Below are positions 28,857 to 38,082 of a stretch of DNA of 53,272 nucleotides, in pieces. The notes beneath the pieces are model-generated. The model did no database searches. It was not told where the DNA came from and worked only from the letters and a program-made list of their open reading frames with translations. The DNA is from Nocardioides speluncae. Its GTDB lineage: Bacteria; Actinomycetota; Actinomycetes; Propionibacteriales; Nocardioidaceae. Positions within the stretch are counted from its first letter, which is position 1. Each line of letters opens with the position of its first letter. The stretch spans positions 1 through 53,272 of the forward strand of contig NZ_QEOO01000010.1 of assembly GCF_003121585.1 (NCBI RefSeq). The letters are read 5' to 3'. Made by a program: the position numbers and the translations under genes.

Positions 28857-31800
28857 GAGGGCGGTGTCGGTCCAGGCGAGCTGGACGGTCTGGGTGCCGG
28901 CATCGCGGGTGACGATCCGGCCGCGGCCCGGAGGCGCCGGGACCGGCCGCAGCTTGCCGATCAGGAAGCCCTCGTCCGGGCTGCCGGAGAGCAGCATGCC
29001 CGGCATCGCCAGGTCGCGCAGGGTCTGGATGACCGGTTCGTAGAGCGCGCGCGAGGCGCCACCGGAACGCCGGGTCACCGTGAGGTGCAGGCCGGTGTCG
29101 CGGGACTGCGCGAGCAGCGGCACCAGCGGCTGCAGCGGCGAGGACTGCTGGGTGGCGACCAGGTCGTAGTCGTCGACCACGACGAACACCTCCGCGCCGG
29201 TCCACCACGAACGGGCCCGCAGCTGCTCGGGGGTGACGTCGGGCCCGGGCAGCCGGTTCTGGAGGTAGGCCGCGAGGTCGCGGATCGCGGGCTCGGCCTG
29301 GGTCGCGCTGGTGAGGTAGTTGAGCAGGTACTCCTCGCCCACCTCGCCCAGCAGTGCACGCCGGTAGTCGATGACCACGATCTGCGCTTCCTTGGGCGTG
29401 CGGGTGCGCATGATCTCGCGGAGCTGGGCGCGCAGGAGCGCGCTCTTGCCGGACTGGCCGTCGCCGAACACCAGCAGGTGCGGCTCGGTGTCGGGGTCGA
29501 GCGCGACCGGAGCGAGCTCCTTCTCGTTGATGCCGAGCAGCAGCAGCCGGTCGTCCAGCCCCATCTGCTTGGCCTGCTCGCGCACCGCCTCCAGCTCGAT
29601 CCGCTCGGGCAGCAGCCGCAGCTTCGGACCGGTCGGGCCCTGCCAGGCCGCCCGGCTGCGCTCGATCAGGTTGTCGACGCCGTCGCCGAGGGTGGCGGCG
29701 TCGGGTGCGCCGTCCACGCGCGGCAGCGCGCCCAGGAAGTGCAGCTTGCCGGGGACCAGACCGCGGCCCGGGCGGCCGGACGGCACCAGCGCCTGCACCT
29801 TCCGGTCGACCTCGGAGTCCATCGCGTCACCGAGCTTGAGCTCCAGCTTGGTCCCGAAGATGTCACGGGTGGAGGCGCGGAAGTCCGCCCAGCGGCTGGT
29901 CGCGACCACCAGGTGCATGCCGAAGGTGAGGCCGCGGGTGGCGAGCTGCTGCAGCTCACCCTCCAGGTCGTCGAAGTCGGCACGGAGGGTGCTCCAGCCG
30001 TCGACGATGAGGAACACGTCGCCGTACCCGTCGTCGGCGCGGCCCTGGGCCCGCCGAGACCGGTAGGTCTCGATGGAGTCGATGCCCTGGGCGCGGAAGT
30101 ACGACTCGCGGCGGTCCACCACGCCCGCGACCTCGGCCACGATCCGGCGTACGACGTCACCCTCGGAGCGGCTGCCGACGCCGGCGACGTGCGGCAGCCG
30201 GTTCAGCGGCGCGAAGGTGCCGCCACCGAAGTCGAGGACGAAGACCTGGGTCTCCAGCGGCGTCGTGGTCAGCGACATCGAGGTCACGATCGTGCGCAGC
30301 AGGGTGCTCTTGCCGGACCGGGGACCGCCGACGATCGCGACGTGGCCGGCCGCGCCGCTGAGGTTGACCGTCATCGTGTCGCGGCGCTGCTCGCGTGGCC
30401 GGTCGACGGTGCCGAGCGGGATCACCAGTCCGCCCAGCGCCCGCCATTGCGGCGAGACCAGGCCGAGCTGCGGGTCCACGGTCAGGTCCGGCATCAGCTG
30501 GTCGAGGGTGTCGGGTACGTCGAGCGGCGGCAGCCACACCTGGTGCGCCGCGGGTCCCTGGCCGACCATCCGGCCCACCGCGATGTCGAGCAGCGAGGCC
30601 TGGTTGCCCTCCTGCGGCGCCTGCACCTGCTGTGGCTCCGGCTCGTGGTCGACCGGCTCCAGGGTCTGCACCTCGGAGATCGTGAACGGCAGGATGCCCT
30701 GGACGTGGCCGCCCTCGTCGCGGCGTACCCGCACCCGGCCGCTCGGCGGGCCGGAGACGTAGGCCGCCTTGAACCGCTGCAGCGTGGTCGGGTCGGGCTT
30801 GAGGTAGCCGAGGCCCGGGACCGGCGGCAGCTCGTAGGCATCGGGTACGCCGAGCACCGCGCGCGACTCGCCCGCGGAGAAGGTACGCAGGCCGACCCGG
30901 TAGGAGAGATGGGACTCCAGCCCGCGCAGCCGGCCCTCCTCCAGGCGCTGCGAGGCGAGCAGCAGGTGCAGCCCGAGCGAGCGGCCGAGCCGGCCGATGG
31001 CGACGAACAGGTCGATGAACTCCGGCTTGGCGGTCAGCATCTCGGAGAACTCGTCGACCACGATGAACAGCGACGGCATCGGCTCGAGGTCGTCGCCGTT
31101 GAGCCGGGCCTTCTCGTAGTCGCGGATCGAGGCGAAGTTGCCGGCCTCGCGGAGCAGCTCCTGGCGGCGCACCATCTCACCGGACAGAGCGTCCTGCATA
31201 CGGTCGACGAGGGTGAGCTCCTGGGCCAGGTTGGTGATCACGGCCGACACGTGCGGCAGCTCCGACATGCCGGCGAAGGTCGCACCACCCTTGAAGTCGA
31301 CCAGCACCAGGTTGAGCTGCTCGGGGGAGTGGGTCATGGTCAGGCCGAGCACCAGCGTGCGGAGGAACTCCGACTTGCCGGAGCCGGTCGCACCGATCGC
31401 CAGGCCGTGCGGGCCCATGCCCTGCTGGGCCGACTCCTTGATGTCGAGGTGGACCATGCCGCCGCTCTCGTTGAGACCGATCGGCACCCGGAGCCGGTCG
31501 CGCGCCGGCCGGGTCCGCCACGCGGCGGACGGCTCGAAGGTGTGGACGTCGCCGAGGCCGAGCAGCTCCATGAAGTCGGTCGGGCCGGTGATCTCGCCCG
31601 GCGTCGCCGCCGCCTCCGACGTACCGGCCGAGACCGTGTGCAGCGGCGACAGCCGGCGGGCGAACGCCTCCGCGGTGGCCAGGTCGCACTGGTCGGCCAT
31701 CGCCTTGATCGGTTCCTCGCGCATCCGCAGCGCGGTCACCGGCAGCTTCTCCTTGGCCGGCGGCGCGTCCTCGAACTGCAGCCGCAGCCGGGTCGGGTCC

Positions 31801-32855
31801 TCCAGCTGGTCCCAGCGCGCCGGGAGGTCGATCAGGGTGACGCCGTGCAGGCCGTCGGGCGGGATGATGTGGTTGCCGGGCGGCAGGTGGCCGCCGTCCA
31901 CGACCAGCAGGATGTGCGGGTTGGCCGGCCGCTCGTCGGCGCCGAACCGGGGCCGGTCGGCGAGGTCGCTGGGCAGCAGCGCGCCGAGGTCGTCGAGCGA
32001 GGTGGTGACCATCCGCATCGGTCCGACCGCGTCGGACTGCTGCGCGCTCTGCGCGTGGGGAAGCCACTTCATCCAGTCCCAGTGCTGCAGGTTCTGGTCC
32101 GAGGAGAGCACCGCTATCAGCAGCTGGTCCGGGTTGTGGAACGCCGCGGCGGAGCAGACCATCGCCCGCGCCAGCGACCGGGCCTCGTCCTCGGGGCCGC
32201 ACACCTCGATCCGGTCGAAGGCCCGCAGGTCGATCGAGGCCGGCAGGTTCGGCTGCAGCCTGTGTACGACGAGCAGCCGGTGCAGCGCGGACGCGGCGGC
32301 CGGGTCGACCTGGTCGATCGGGGCGCTCTCCGGCGGCACCAGCTCCAGCGAGAGCGGCTGCGAGCAGAGGCCGTACCTGACCTGCAGGAAGTTGGGGTCG
32401 CTCGGGCCGTGCTCCCACAGCCGGGTCCGGTCCTCGGCGATCGCGGGCAGCGCGTGCGGCTCGGGGTGGTGCCAGTTGAGCGCTCGGCGCTGCTGGTCGG
32501 CGGCGTCGCGCGCGACCTTGCGGATGCTGCCGAGGTAGCGGAGGTACTCGGTCCGGGAGCCGGTGACCTGCTGCGCCCTCTGCTTACGCTGCCGGTCGAT
32601 CTGGACGAAGATGAAGCCGAGCGTGGCGAACAGGAACATGCCCGCCGCGATCCAGCGGGTGCCGCCACCGCTGGCGCCGCCCATGGTTGCGACCAGCACG
32701 ATCGAGCCGACGCTGCCGAGCATCGGGATCGCGTTCATCATCACGCTGGCGGCGCCTTCGTGCTCCTGCAGTTCCGGAGGCGCTTGCAGGACGATCTGGC
32801 CGCCAGGCATCTCCGGCTCGTCGAGCCGCTGGCCGCCACGCAGCGTTGTACTCAA
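28854..32855 (-). CDS. eccC: Type VII secretion ATPase EccC (fused EccCa-EccCb)
   Basis: 1333 residues from TTG 32855, chosen because GGGGGA precedes it and [19 protein letters not shown] is the usual start; an ATG at 32912 lies upstream. Two membrane segments near residues 35-85 precede a DUF domain and three FtsK/SpoIIIE ATPase domains with Walker A GATGSGKS (about 487), GGPRSGKS (about 842) and GDGQSGKS (about 1128). The first has a complete Walker B ([13 protein letters not shown]). EccC powers ESX export and recognises substrate C-termini. It is divergent from the first eccD across about 120 bp that must hold both promoters. Confidence 0.96.
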   Translation of the reverse strand: MSTTLRGGQRLDEPEMPGGQIVLQAPPELQEHEGAASVMMNAIPMLGSVGSIVLVATMGGASGGGTRWIAAGMFLFATLGFIFVQIDRQRKQRAQQVTGSRTEYLRYLGSIRKVARDAADQQRRALNWHHPEPHALPAIAEDRTRLWEHGPSDPNFLQVRYGLCSQPLSLELVPPESAPIDQVDPAAASALHRLLVVHRLQPNLPASIDLRAFDRIEVCGPEDEARSLARAMVCSAAAFHNPDQLLIAVLSSDQNLQHWDWMKWLPHAQSAQQSDAVGPMRMVTTSLDDLGALLPSDLADRPRFGADERPANPHILLVVDGGHLPPGNHIIPPDGLHGVTLIDLPARWDQLEDPTRLRLQFEDAPPAKEKLPVTALRMREEPIKAMADQCDLATAEAFARRLSPLHTVSAGTSEAAATPGEITGPTDFMELLGLGDVHTFEPSAAWRTRPARDRLRVPIGLNESGGMVHLDIKESAQQGMGPHGLAIGATGSGKSEFLRTLVLGLTMTHSPEQLNLVLVDFKGGATFAGMSELPHVSAVITNLAQELTLVDRMQDALSGEMVRRQELLREAGNFASIRDYEKARLNGDDLEPMPSLFIVVDEFSEMLTAKPEFIDLFVAIGRLGRSLGLHLLLASQRLEEGRLRGLESHLSYRVGLRTFSAGESRAVLGVPDAYELPPVPGLGYLKPDPTTLQRFKAAYVSGPPSGRVRVRRDEGGHVQGILPFTISEVQTLEPVDHEPEPQQVQAPQEGNQASLLDIAVGRMVGQGPAAHQVWLPPLDVPDTLDQLMPDLTVDPQLGLVSPQWRALGGLVIPLGTVDRPREQRRDTMTVNLSGAAGHVAIVGGPRSGKSTLLRTIVTSMSLTTTPLETQVFVLDFGGGTFAPLNRLPHVAGVGSRSEGDVVRRIVAEVAGVVDRRESYFRAQGIDSIETYRSRRAQGRADDGYGDVFLIVDGWSTLRADFDDLEGELQQLATRGLTFGMHLVVATSRWADFRASTRDIFGTKLELKLGDAMDSEVDRKVQALVPSGRPGRGLVPGKLHFLGALPRVDGAPDAATLGDGVDNLIERSRAAWQGPTGPKLRLLPERIELEAVREQAKQMGLDDRLLLLGINEKELAPVALDPDTEPHLLVFGDGQSGKSALLRAQLREIMRTRTPKEAQIVVIDYRRALLGEVGEEYLLNYLTSATQAEPAIRDLAAYLQNRLPGPDVTPEQLRARSWWTGAEVFVVVDDYDLVATQQSSPLQPLVPLLAQSRDTGLHLTVTRRSGGASRALYEPVIQTLRDLAMPGMLLSGSPDEGFLIGKLRPVPAPPGRGRIVTRDAGTQTVQLAWTDTAL

Positions 32856-32978
32856 TCGTCCCCCAAGATCGTCGGACTCGGACGGCCCGATGCTAGCCCT
32901 TAACTCCGACACTCGTTCGGCCGGAGCGTTCGGCTAGCCTCTAGACGACTCAGACTCGCGCGTAGGAGGGCAGCGGCC

Positions 32979-34355
32979 GTGGCGGCACTCGGGACATCCG
33001 GCACCCTGTCGGAGACGCTCGCGCTCAGCGTGCACGGCCCAGGTGGCGTCCTCGACCTGGTGGTGCCGGCCGGCGCATCCGGGTCCGACGTCGCGCTCGA
33101 GTACGCCCGCGAGGCCGGGCTGGGCGTCGTACCCCGGCTGCACACCACCACCGGCCGCGTGATCGACCCGGCCCGCCCGCTGACCGAGGAGCGGGTCGTC
33201 TCCGGACAGCTGCTGGTCGCCGCGCTCGGCGGCCCAGGGCCCGCCGTGAGCGGCGCGGGCCGAACCGACGAGGCCCCGGAGACGGCCGGCCCGGTCTCCG
33301 GACTGGTGATTGCGGTCGCGGCCGCTGCAGCCGTGCTGTCCGGCTGGTTCGCCGCACACGTCGACTCGTTCCTCCTCCACACGATCACCGTCGACCTGCT
33401 CGCCGTCGGCGCGATCCTCGGCGTACTCCCCGTCGGCCGGTACGCCGCCCAGCGCGCCCTCGCCGCGCCGGCCTTCGCGGCCGCCGGCGCCTACGCGATC
33501 GTGTGGGAGCCCGGCGCGGTCGAGCTGCCGATGGCGCTCGGCATCGCCGGCCTCGCCGCCGCGGTCACCGCGGCGATCGCCCGCACCCTCGCCGACGAGC
33601 GCGACGATGCGCTCACCGTCGTGATGATCACCGGCGCCGGCATCTTCCTGGCCGCCGGCGTCTGGGCGGTCGCCGGCTTCAGCCCGCCACTGCTGTGGAG
33701 TGTGCTGCTGGTGACCGCGATGCTGGCCGCCCGCTTCATCCCGTCGTTCGCGATCGACGTACCCGACCAGGTGCTGCTGGACCTGGAGCGGCTCGCGGTC
33801 ACCGCCTGGTCCGCCCGCGATCGGCCGCGCGGCCGTCGCGGCCGGATGCTGGTCACCACCCCGACCATCACCGCCCTGGTCCGGCGCGGCAGCCGGATCG
33901 TGACCGCAGGAGCGGCAGCCGTCTTCGTCGTCACGGTCCTCTCGGCCACCCAGCTGCTGGCCACCGCGCTGGTCGAGGTGGATCAGAACGGCGCTCGCTG
34001 CCTGGTGTTCTTCGCCGGTGGCGCGCTGCTGTTCGCGGCCCGCAGCTACCGGCACCGCTCCGCGCGACTGCTGCTCCGGCTGGCCGGTCTCGCCTGCTGG
34101 CTGGTGCTGACCATCGAGCTGCTGAGGCACGCCAAGAGCGGCCAGGCCACGCTCGTCGTAGTCACCTCGCTGTTCCTCGGCGCGATCATGGTCGCCGCCG
34201 CGGTGGCGACCGGCCGCGGCTGGCGCTCGGTCTGGTGGGCCCGCCGCGCCGAGATCGGCGAGGGCATCTGCGGAGCCTTCGCCGTCGCGGCGATCTTCGT
34301 GTCCTCCGGCATCGTCCGCACCCTCTGGGAGATCAGCTCCGAGCGCTTCGGCTAA
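32979..34355 (+). CDS. eccD: ESX integral membrane protein EccD, first copy
   Basis: 458 residues from GTG 32979 with GTAGGAGGG upstream. An N-terminal ubiquitin-like domain (about 13-88: LALSVHGPGGVLDLVVPAGASGSDV, GRVIDPARPLTEERVVSGQLLVAA) is followed by about eleven membrane segments from residue 105 on. The late FAARSYRHRSARLLLRLAGL corresponds to the conserved EccD cytoplasmic loop. EccD forms the membrane rim of the ESX pore. A second, clearly different EccD is encoded at 39785-41137. This copy is divergent from eccC and followed by a hairpin. Confidence 0.88.
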   Translation: MAALGTSGTLSETLALSVHGPGGVLDLVVPAGASGSDVALEYAREAGLGVVPRLHTTTGRVIDPARPLTEERVVSGQLLVAALGGPGPAVSGAGRTDEAPETAGPVSGLVIAVAAAAAVLSGWFAAHVDSFLLHTITVDLLAVGAILGVLPVGRYAAQRALAAPAFAAAGAYAIVWEPGAVELPMALGIAGLAAAVTAAIARTLADERDDALTVVMITGAGIFLAAGVWAVAGFSPPLLWSVLLVTAMLAARFIPSFAIDVPDQVLLDLERLAVTAWSARDRPRGRRGRMLVTTPTITALVRRGSRIVTAGAAAVFVVTVLSATQLLATALVEVDQNGARCLVFFAGGALLFAARSYRHRSARLLLRLAGLACWLVLTIELLRHAKSGQATLVVVTSLFLGAIMVAAAVATGRGWRSVWWARRAEIGEGICGAFAVAAIFVSSGIVRTLWEISSERFG

Positions 34356-34374
34356 GCCCGGATCCTCCGGGCTG
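34356..34374 (+). terminator. Hairpin directly after the first eccD
   Basis: AGCCCGGA and TCCGGGCT form a perfect 8-bp stem with a TCC loop immediately after the stop codon. No T tract follows. Likely an intrinsic or attenuating terminator before the substrate genes. Confidence 0.55.
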
Positions 34375-34472
34375 AGAGTTATCCACAGGCCTCCGAGGAC
34401 CCGTTTGCCCCATGTCGGCCCGGGCAGGAGAGTGGCAATGCCGAGTGCCACCGAGGGGGAAGGAGCCGACCG

Positions 34473-34850
34473 ATGTCGACTCTCAAGGCCGATCTCAAGG
34501 ACATGTATCGGGCGGGGAAGGTGACCTTTCCGGAGTTTGCCGGGGAGCTTGCATCGACCGTCGAGCAACTGGGCGACGCCAGCGACGCGTGGCAGGCCCA
34601 GGCGTTCGCCGCTGGCTCGCCCACATCGCTCACCCGGGCCGTTGCGATCAACGACGACGCGTACCGGCTGCTGCGGCGCGCGGTGTTGTCGTGGCATGCC
34701 GCGGCGACCGCCATCGTGGCGGTTGCTGACGACTATGTCGCCACCGATGAGCGGGCGGCCGCCGCGGCCGACAGCATCGGAGGAGATCTTGCCGAGCGTC
34801 GTCTCGAGCTGCCGCCGGTTCCACCCGCGCGCAGCGGAGGTCAGGGCTGA
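34473..34850 (+). CDS. Small helical ESX-associated protein
   Basis: 125 residues from ATG 34473 after GGGGAAGGAG. Predicted all-helical: KADLKDMYRAGKVTFPEFAGELASTVEQLGDASDAWQ... LLRRAVLSWHAAATAIVAVADDYVATDERAAAAADSIGGDL. Size, helicity and position are those of WXG100-like or ESX-secretion-associated (EspC-type) proteins, but a canonical WXG turn is not present. Stop and next start overlap (TGATG), so it is coupled to the 364-residue gene and is probably its partner. Confidence 0.7.
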   Translation: MSTLKADLKDMYRAGKVTFPEFAGELASTVEQLGDASDAWQAQAFAAGSPTSLTRAVAINDDAYRLLRRAVLSWHAAATAIVAVADDYVATDERAAAAADSIGGDLAERRLELPPVPPARSGGQG

Positions 34851-35944
34851 TGGGCACCTATGACGGGCCGGGCGACGGCGCGGCGGGCTACACCGACCAG
34901 GAGTTCGAGCGGGTGACCGACGACATCGAGGAGCTCCTTGCCGACCTCATGGGGATCGAGTCGGTGGCTCGGTATGTCCGCGAGCAGAACCTCCCCACGG
35001 ACACCGGCGAGGAGGGCGGCGCGGGACCGGCGCCGTACACGTATGCGATGCCCACCAGGAGGTCCTTCACCGTCTGGCCGACACTCCCCAGCATCGGGTA
35101 CGACGAGTGGAAGCCTCACCTAGACGCCGCGTTCGCGGTAGGCAAGGGCCAGGCCGCGGGCATCGGGGCCTGGCTCCGTGGCTGCTTGGTGCAGCACCTC
35201 TACGGCGTGGACGCCCAGTCCTTGATCCGGGCGGCTCGGGCCCAGCAGGCCGAGCTGGGGACGACGAAGCGCGGGTTGTTGGTGGACTGCTTCGCCGACG
35301 TGCAGGTGCTGATGGACAACCACTGGACGGGCGGTGCCTCGACAGAGTTCGAGGTCTGGAGCAATGAGGTTGGCCCGGTCGTTCATGCCCTGCTCAACTA
35401 TGCGGCCGCCGCTCAGATGGCCGCGGGCGGGACCGGCGACATCATCGCCGCGGGCCAGAAGACCATGCTTCGGCAGGCCACGAACGCTCGCCAAGGCTTG
35501 GAGGACGCGTTGGCTGCCTGGGTCGAGGACGCCGACGTGTTTCCCTTCCCGCCCGGAAGTGGCTACAAGCTCTCCGACCTCATGATGGCTACCAGGGACG
35601 CGGCCGTCGACTACGCCGACCAGTTCCCTGGGGGAGGCGTGCTCCTGGCCGAGCTCGTCGGCAGCAAGGAGTACGCCGGGACATTCGATGTCGCCTTCAC
35701 CTACACCTACGACGCCCTCCAGAAGGCGGAGTCCGGGGACTCCAGCCCGAAGACGCCGAAGACGGCCCAGGAGTTCGTCGACGACCTGGAGGCGGCTCTC
35801 ACCAAGATTGCGAAGCACGCCACCGACGCCATGACCGATATCGGCGACCGGCTCAAGCCGCTGGCGGAGGAGATCAACGACAAGCAGGTGCTCCGGCTGG
35901 ACGCGATTCCGAACGCGGAGGACCCTGGCGGTCGCTACGCGTAG
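34850..35944 (+). CDS. Putative ESX substrate with embedded WXG-like domain
   Basis: 364 residues from ATG 34850, overlapping the previous stop by one base. Mostly helical and acidic. A WXG turn occurs at residues 159-161 (LMDNHWTGGASTEFEVW) between two long helices, as in WXG100/LXG proteins, suggesting an effector or substrate-length variant. The C-terminal helix bundle (AQEFVDDLEAALTKIAKHATDAMTDIGDRLKPLAEEI) lacks an obvious toxin motif. There is no signal peptide, as expected for type VII export. It probably pairs with the 125-residue protein. Function unknown. Confidence 0.7.
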   Translation: MGTYDGPGDGAAGYTDQEFERVTDDIEELLADLMGIESVARYVREQNLPTDTGEEGGAGPAPYTYAMPTRRSFTVWPTLPSIGYDEWKPHLDAAFAVGKGQAAGIGAWLRGCLVQHLYGVDAQSLIRAARAQQAELGTTKRGLLVDCFADVQVLMDNHWTGGASTEFEVWSNEVGPVVHALLNYAAAAQMAAGGTGDIIAAGQKTMLRQATNARQGLEDALAAWVEDADVFPFPPGSGYKLSDLMMATRDAAVDYADQFPGGGVLLAELVGSKEYAGTFDVAFTYTYDALQKAESGDSSPKTPKTAQEFVDDLEAALTKIAKHATDAMTDIGDRLKPLAEEINDKQVLRLDAIPNAEDPGGRYA

Positions 35945-36009
35945 TCGGCGCTGCCGACCCAGCCCGGTAGCCTGGGCCGACGCCAACAGACTCGATCGGG
36001 AGAGCCGCC

Positions 36010-36660
36010 ATGCGTATCCGCTCCGGCATTGCCGCCGCCGCGACGACCGTTCTCGCCCTCACCGCCGCGTGTACGTCGGGGTCGGACGACGACGGCGACG
36101 GTGACAGCAAGCCGTCGGCCAGCCCGAGCGCCTCGGAGTCCACCGAGGAGTCACCCACCGACGCGCCGACGGAGGCCACGGGCGACCCGACCGGCGACGG
36201 TGAGATGACCGCGCCCGGCACGCAGCTGAAGTACGGCGAGACCGCGACGTTGGAGATCAAGGGGTCCGGTGTCATCGAGCTGACCGTGCTGCGGATTGAT
36301 CGCGCGAAGCCCGCGGACCTCCGGGGCGAGTCGGTCGACCTCGCCGCCGACACGGTGCACTACATCCGGAGCCGGGTGACGATCGTGAGTCACGCCAAGG
36401 ACGGGATGGTCAGCACCGGCGATGTCGCCCCCGACTTCGGCGGCGTGACGAAGACAGGCTTCGCCGGCCCACTGGCGAGCTCGACCCTCGAGCAGTGCCA
36501 GTACCCGGTGGAGCCGAGGCTGCCCGAGCCCGGGGACTCGTTCGAGACCTGCAACCCGATCACGGTCCGCAAGGGCGAGGCGCTGGTGGGCGCGCAGTAC
36601 TCGCGCTCGGACTCGCCGTACAACATCTGGGACGGCAAGCCGATCGTCTGGAGACCCTGA
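36010..36660 (+). CDS. Putative lipoprotein
   Basis: 216 residues from ATG 36010 with GGGAGAG upstream. The signal peptide ends in lipobox LTAAC (Cys21), then an Asp/Ser/Glu/Thr/Pro-rich linker (residues 22-65) and a beta-rich domain from LKYGETATLEI onward resembling DUF4352-like extracellular domains, with two cysteines (EQCQYP, ETCNP) that could form a disulfide. Expected to be attached to the outer face of the membrane. Its position inside the ESX locus suggests a role near the secretion machine, without direct evidence. Confidence 0.8.
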   Translation: MRIRSGIAAAATTVLALTAACTSGSDDDGDGDSKPSASPSASESTEESPTDAPTEATGDPTGDGEMTAPGTQLKYGETATLEIKGSGVIELTVLRIDRAKPADLRGESVDLAADTVHYIRSRVTIVSHAKDGMVSTGDVAPDFGGVTKTGFAGPLASSTLEQCQYPVEPRLPEPGDSFETCNPITVRKGEALVGAQYSRSDSPYNIWDGKPIVWRP

Positions 36661-36810
36661 ACTGTGCGTTCGCAAAAAAAACTGTGGAAAATGTCTGCAG
36701 GGGTGTTTGGGTAAAGGTCGGTCGGGTAGACAGGTTGTTGTCAGGGTGGCGACCGCCACCCGAAACCACGATCTCGATGCGACGGAGTCGCCCGGGGGAA
36801 GGAGGCCGCG

Positions 36811-37128
36811 ATGTCTGGCGGCAACGCAATGCAGAACATCAACGCGACGATGAAGCGGGGCGCGGAGATGACCCGCACCTGTGAGACCGACCTCCAGGGT
36901 CGTCTGAAGACGCTCCGCGGTCAGCTCGAGGGCATCGGCGCGCAGTGGGAGGGCATGGGTTCGGTGTCCTTCGTGAAGGTCATGCAGGCCTGGGACACCC
37001 ACGCCGCCACCGTTCTCGGCAACCTGGTCGAGCTTGCCGACAACCTCGACGGCACCGACAAGGAATGGAACATCACCGACGACGAGCAGCAGCAGGCGTT
37101 CAGCAAGCTGCAGGGCCGTCTCGGCTGA
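36811..37128 (+). CDS. WXG100-family protein (EsxA-like)
   Basis: 105 residues from ATG 36811 with GAAGGAGG upstream. Helix-turn-helix hairpin with the WXG motif at Trp46-Glu-Gly48 (GAQWEGMGSVSFVKVMQAW). No YxxxD/E secretion signal at its C-terminus. It is followed after 32 bp by a second WXG100-like gene that does carry the signal, so the two should form the usual antiparallel heterodimer exported by EccC. The 150 bp in front (36661-36810) are AT-richer than their surroundings (eight-A run) and probably contain a strong promoter. Confidence 0.9.
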   Translation: MSGGNAMQNINATMKRGAEMTRTCETDLQGRLKTLRGQLEGIGAQWEGMGSVSFVKVMQAWDTHAATVLGNLVELADNLDGTDKEWNITDDEQQQAFSKLQGRLG

Positions 37129-37160
37129 CCATCCACCACCAACGACTTTAGAGAGAGGGT

Positions 37161-37466
37161 ATGAATCAAATGAGCGACGGAAACCTGAAGGTTAACCACG
37201 GCGGGCTCAGCAACGCGTCGCAGGACCTGGTGAAGGCCTCCACCGACGTGGACAACCGCCTCAACCAGCTCGAGGGTGACCTCGAGAAGATCCTCCCCGA
37301 CTTCACCGGTCAGGCCAAGGAGGCCTACTACACGGCCAAGAAGAACTGGGAAGCCGCGATGCGCGACATGAAGGACCTGCTCAAGGACATCGGTGTCGCT
37401 GTCGACCAGTCGAACACCTCGTACCTCGAGGCCGACCTGCGCGGCGCGAACCGCTTCCGCGGCTGA
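37161..37466 (+). CDS. WXG100-like protein (EsxB-like) with YxxxD signal and FTG instead of WXG
   Basis: 101 residues from ATG 37161 with AGAGAGAGGG upstream. Two helices (GGLSNASQDLVKASTDVDNRLNQLEGDLEKI and AKEAYYTAKKNWEAAMRDMKDLLKDIGVAVDQ) are joined by DFTGQ, where Phe48-Thr-Gly50 replaces the WXG turn. The C-terminus holds YLEAD (Tyr88...Asp92), a match to the general type VII signal YxxxD/E. It is therefore the likely targeting partner of the upstream EsxA-like protein. Confidence 0.88.
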   Translation: MNQMSDGNLKVNHGGLSNASQDLVKASTDVDNRLNQLEGDLEKILPDFTGQAKEAYYTAKKNWEAAMRDMKDLLKDIGVAVDQSNTSYLEADLRGANRFRG

Positions 37467-37482
37467 ACGACGTCATGACGAC

Positions 37483-37514
37483 GGGGGCCGGTGCTGATCG
37501 TCAGCCCGGCCCCC
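37483..37514 (+). terminator. Hairpin after the WXG100 pair
   Basis: GGGGGCCGGTGCTGA and TCAGCCCGGCCCCC form a long GC-rich stem with one bulged base and a 3-nt loop. There is no T tract and the next gene starts 40 bp on, so it may attenuate expression so that the WXG100 pair is made in excess. Confidence 0.65.
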
Positions 37515-37554
37515 GACGGCGATAGGAACACGATCCGACAGAGGGGGAGCCCCG

Positions 37555-38082
37555 ATGGGTTTCATGCCGTTCGATGCGCTCACCAGCTCGACCATGAGCG
37601 TCCTGCTGGATGAGATCAGCGGTATCGCGACAGAGTTGCTGAGCGAGTCCGACAACGTCTCCGACGTGAAGTTCGGCGACATGCCGACCAAGGAGAGCGA
37701 CTTCGGAGGTTCGTACTCCGGAAAGATTCTCGGCTACGAACACGACCGCGCGCACAAGGTGATGCACGGAACGCTCACCGGCGTGATCAAGGACCTCCGT
37801 GACTTCCACGATGGCATGCAGAAGGCCGGCCGCGAGGCCATTGACGCCGACGAGCTGAGCGCCGAGGACCTGGCCCGCATCCAGCGGCTCGCGGAGATGA
37901 ACAACACCGCCACCGACACGAACGAGTCTCAGGACGACGCGGCCTCCGGTGACACCGACACCGAGGACGACGCCGACACCGACGGCAACCCGGACTCCGA
38001 GGAGCCGGACGCCGACGGCGACCCGAGCACCGACGACCCGGGCTCCGACAAGGGGCCGACCAAGGAAGAGGGTGAGGGCTGA
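37555..38082 (+). CDS. ESX-associated protein with acidic tail
   Basis: 175 residues from ATG 37555 (AGAGGGGGAG ribosome site). The N-terminal 120 residues are helical (LTSSTMSVLLDEISGIATELLSESDNV, YEHDRAHKVMHGTLTGVIKDLRDFHDGMQKAGREAI). The last 55 are a low-complexity Asp/Glu/Thr/Pro tail (DTDTEDDADTDGNPDSEEPDADGD). No known domain. It overlaps the next gene by one base (TGATG), so the two are probably made together and may interact. Confidence 0.75.
   Translation: MGFMPFDALTSSTMSVLLDEISGIATELLSESDNVSDVKFGDMPTKESDFGGSYSGKILGYEHDRAHKVMHGTLTGVIKDLRDFHDGMQKAGREAIDADELSAEDLARIQRLAEMNNTATDTNESQDDAASGDTDTEDDADTDGNPDSEEPDADGDPSTDDPGSDKGPTKEEGEG

Noticed and set aside
28773..32903. 1376-codon open frame on the plus strand opposite eccC
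   Set aside because: It is a GC-rich codon shadow of eccC; the translation is low-complexity Arg/Gly/Val/Leu without domains, while the minus strand encodes a full EccC.
34380..34388. TTATCCACA, a perfect DnaA-box sequence after the first eccD
   Set aside because: Only one copy, no AT-rich unwinding region and no dnaA/dnaN nearby; chance is the better explanation for an origin signal.
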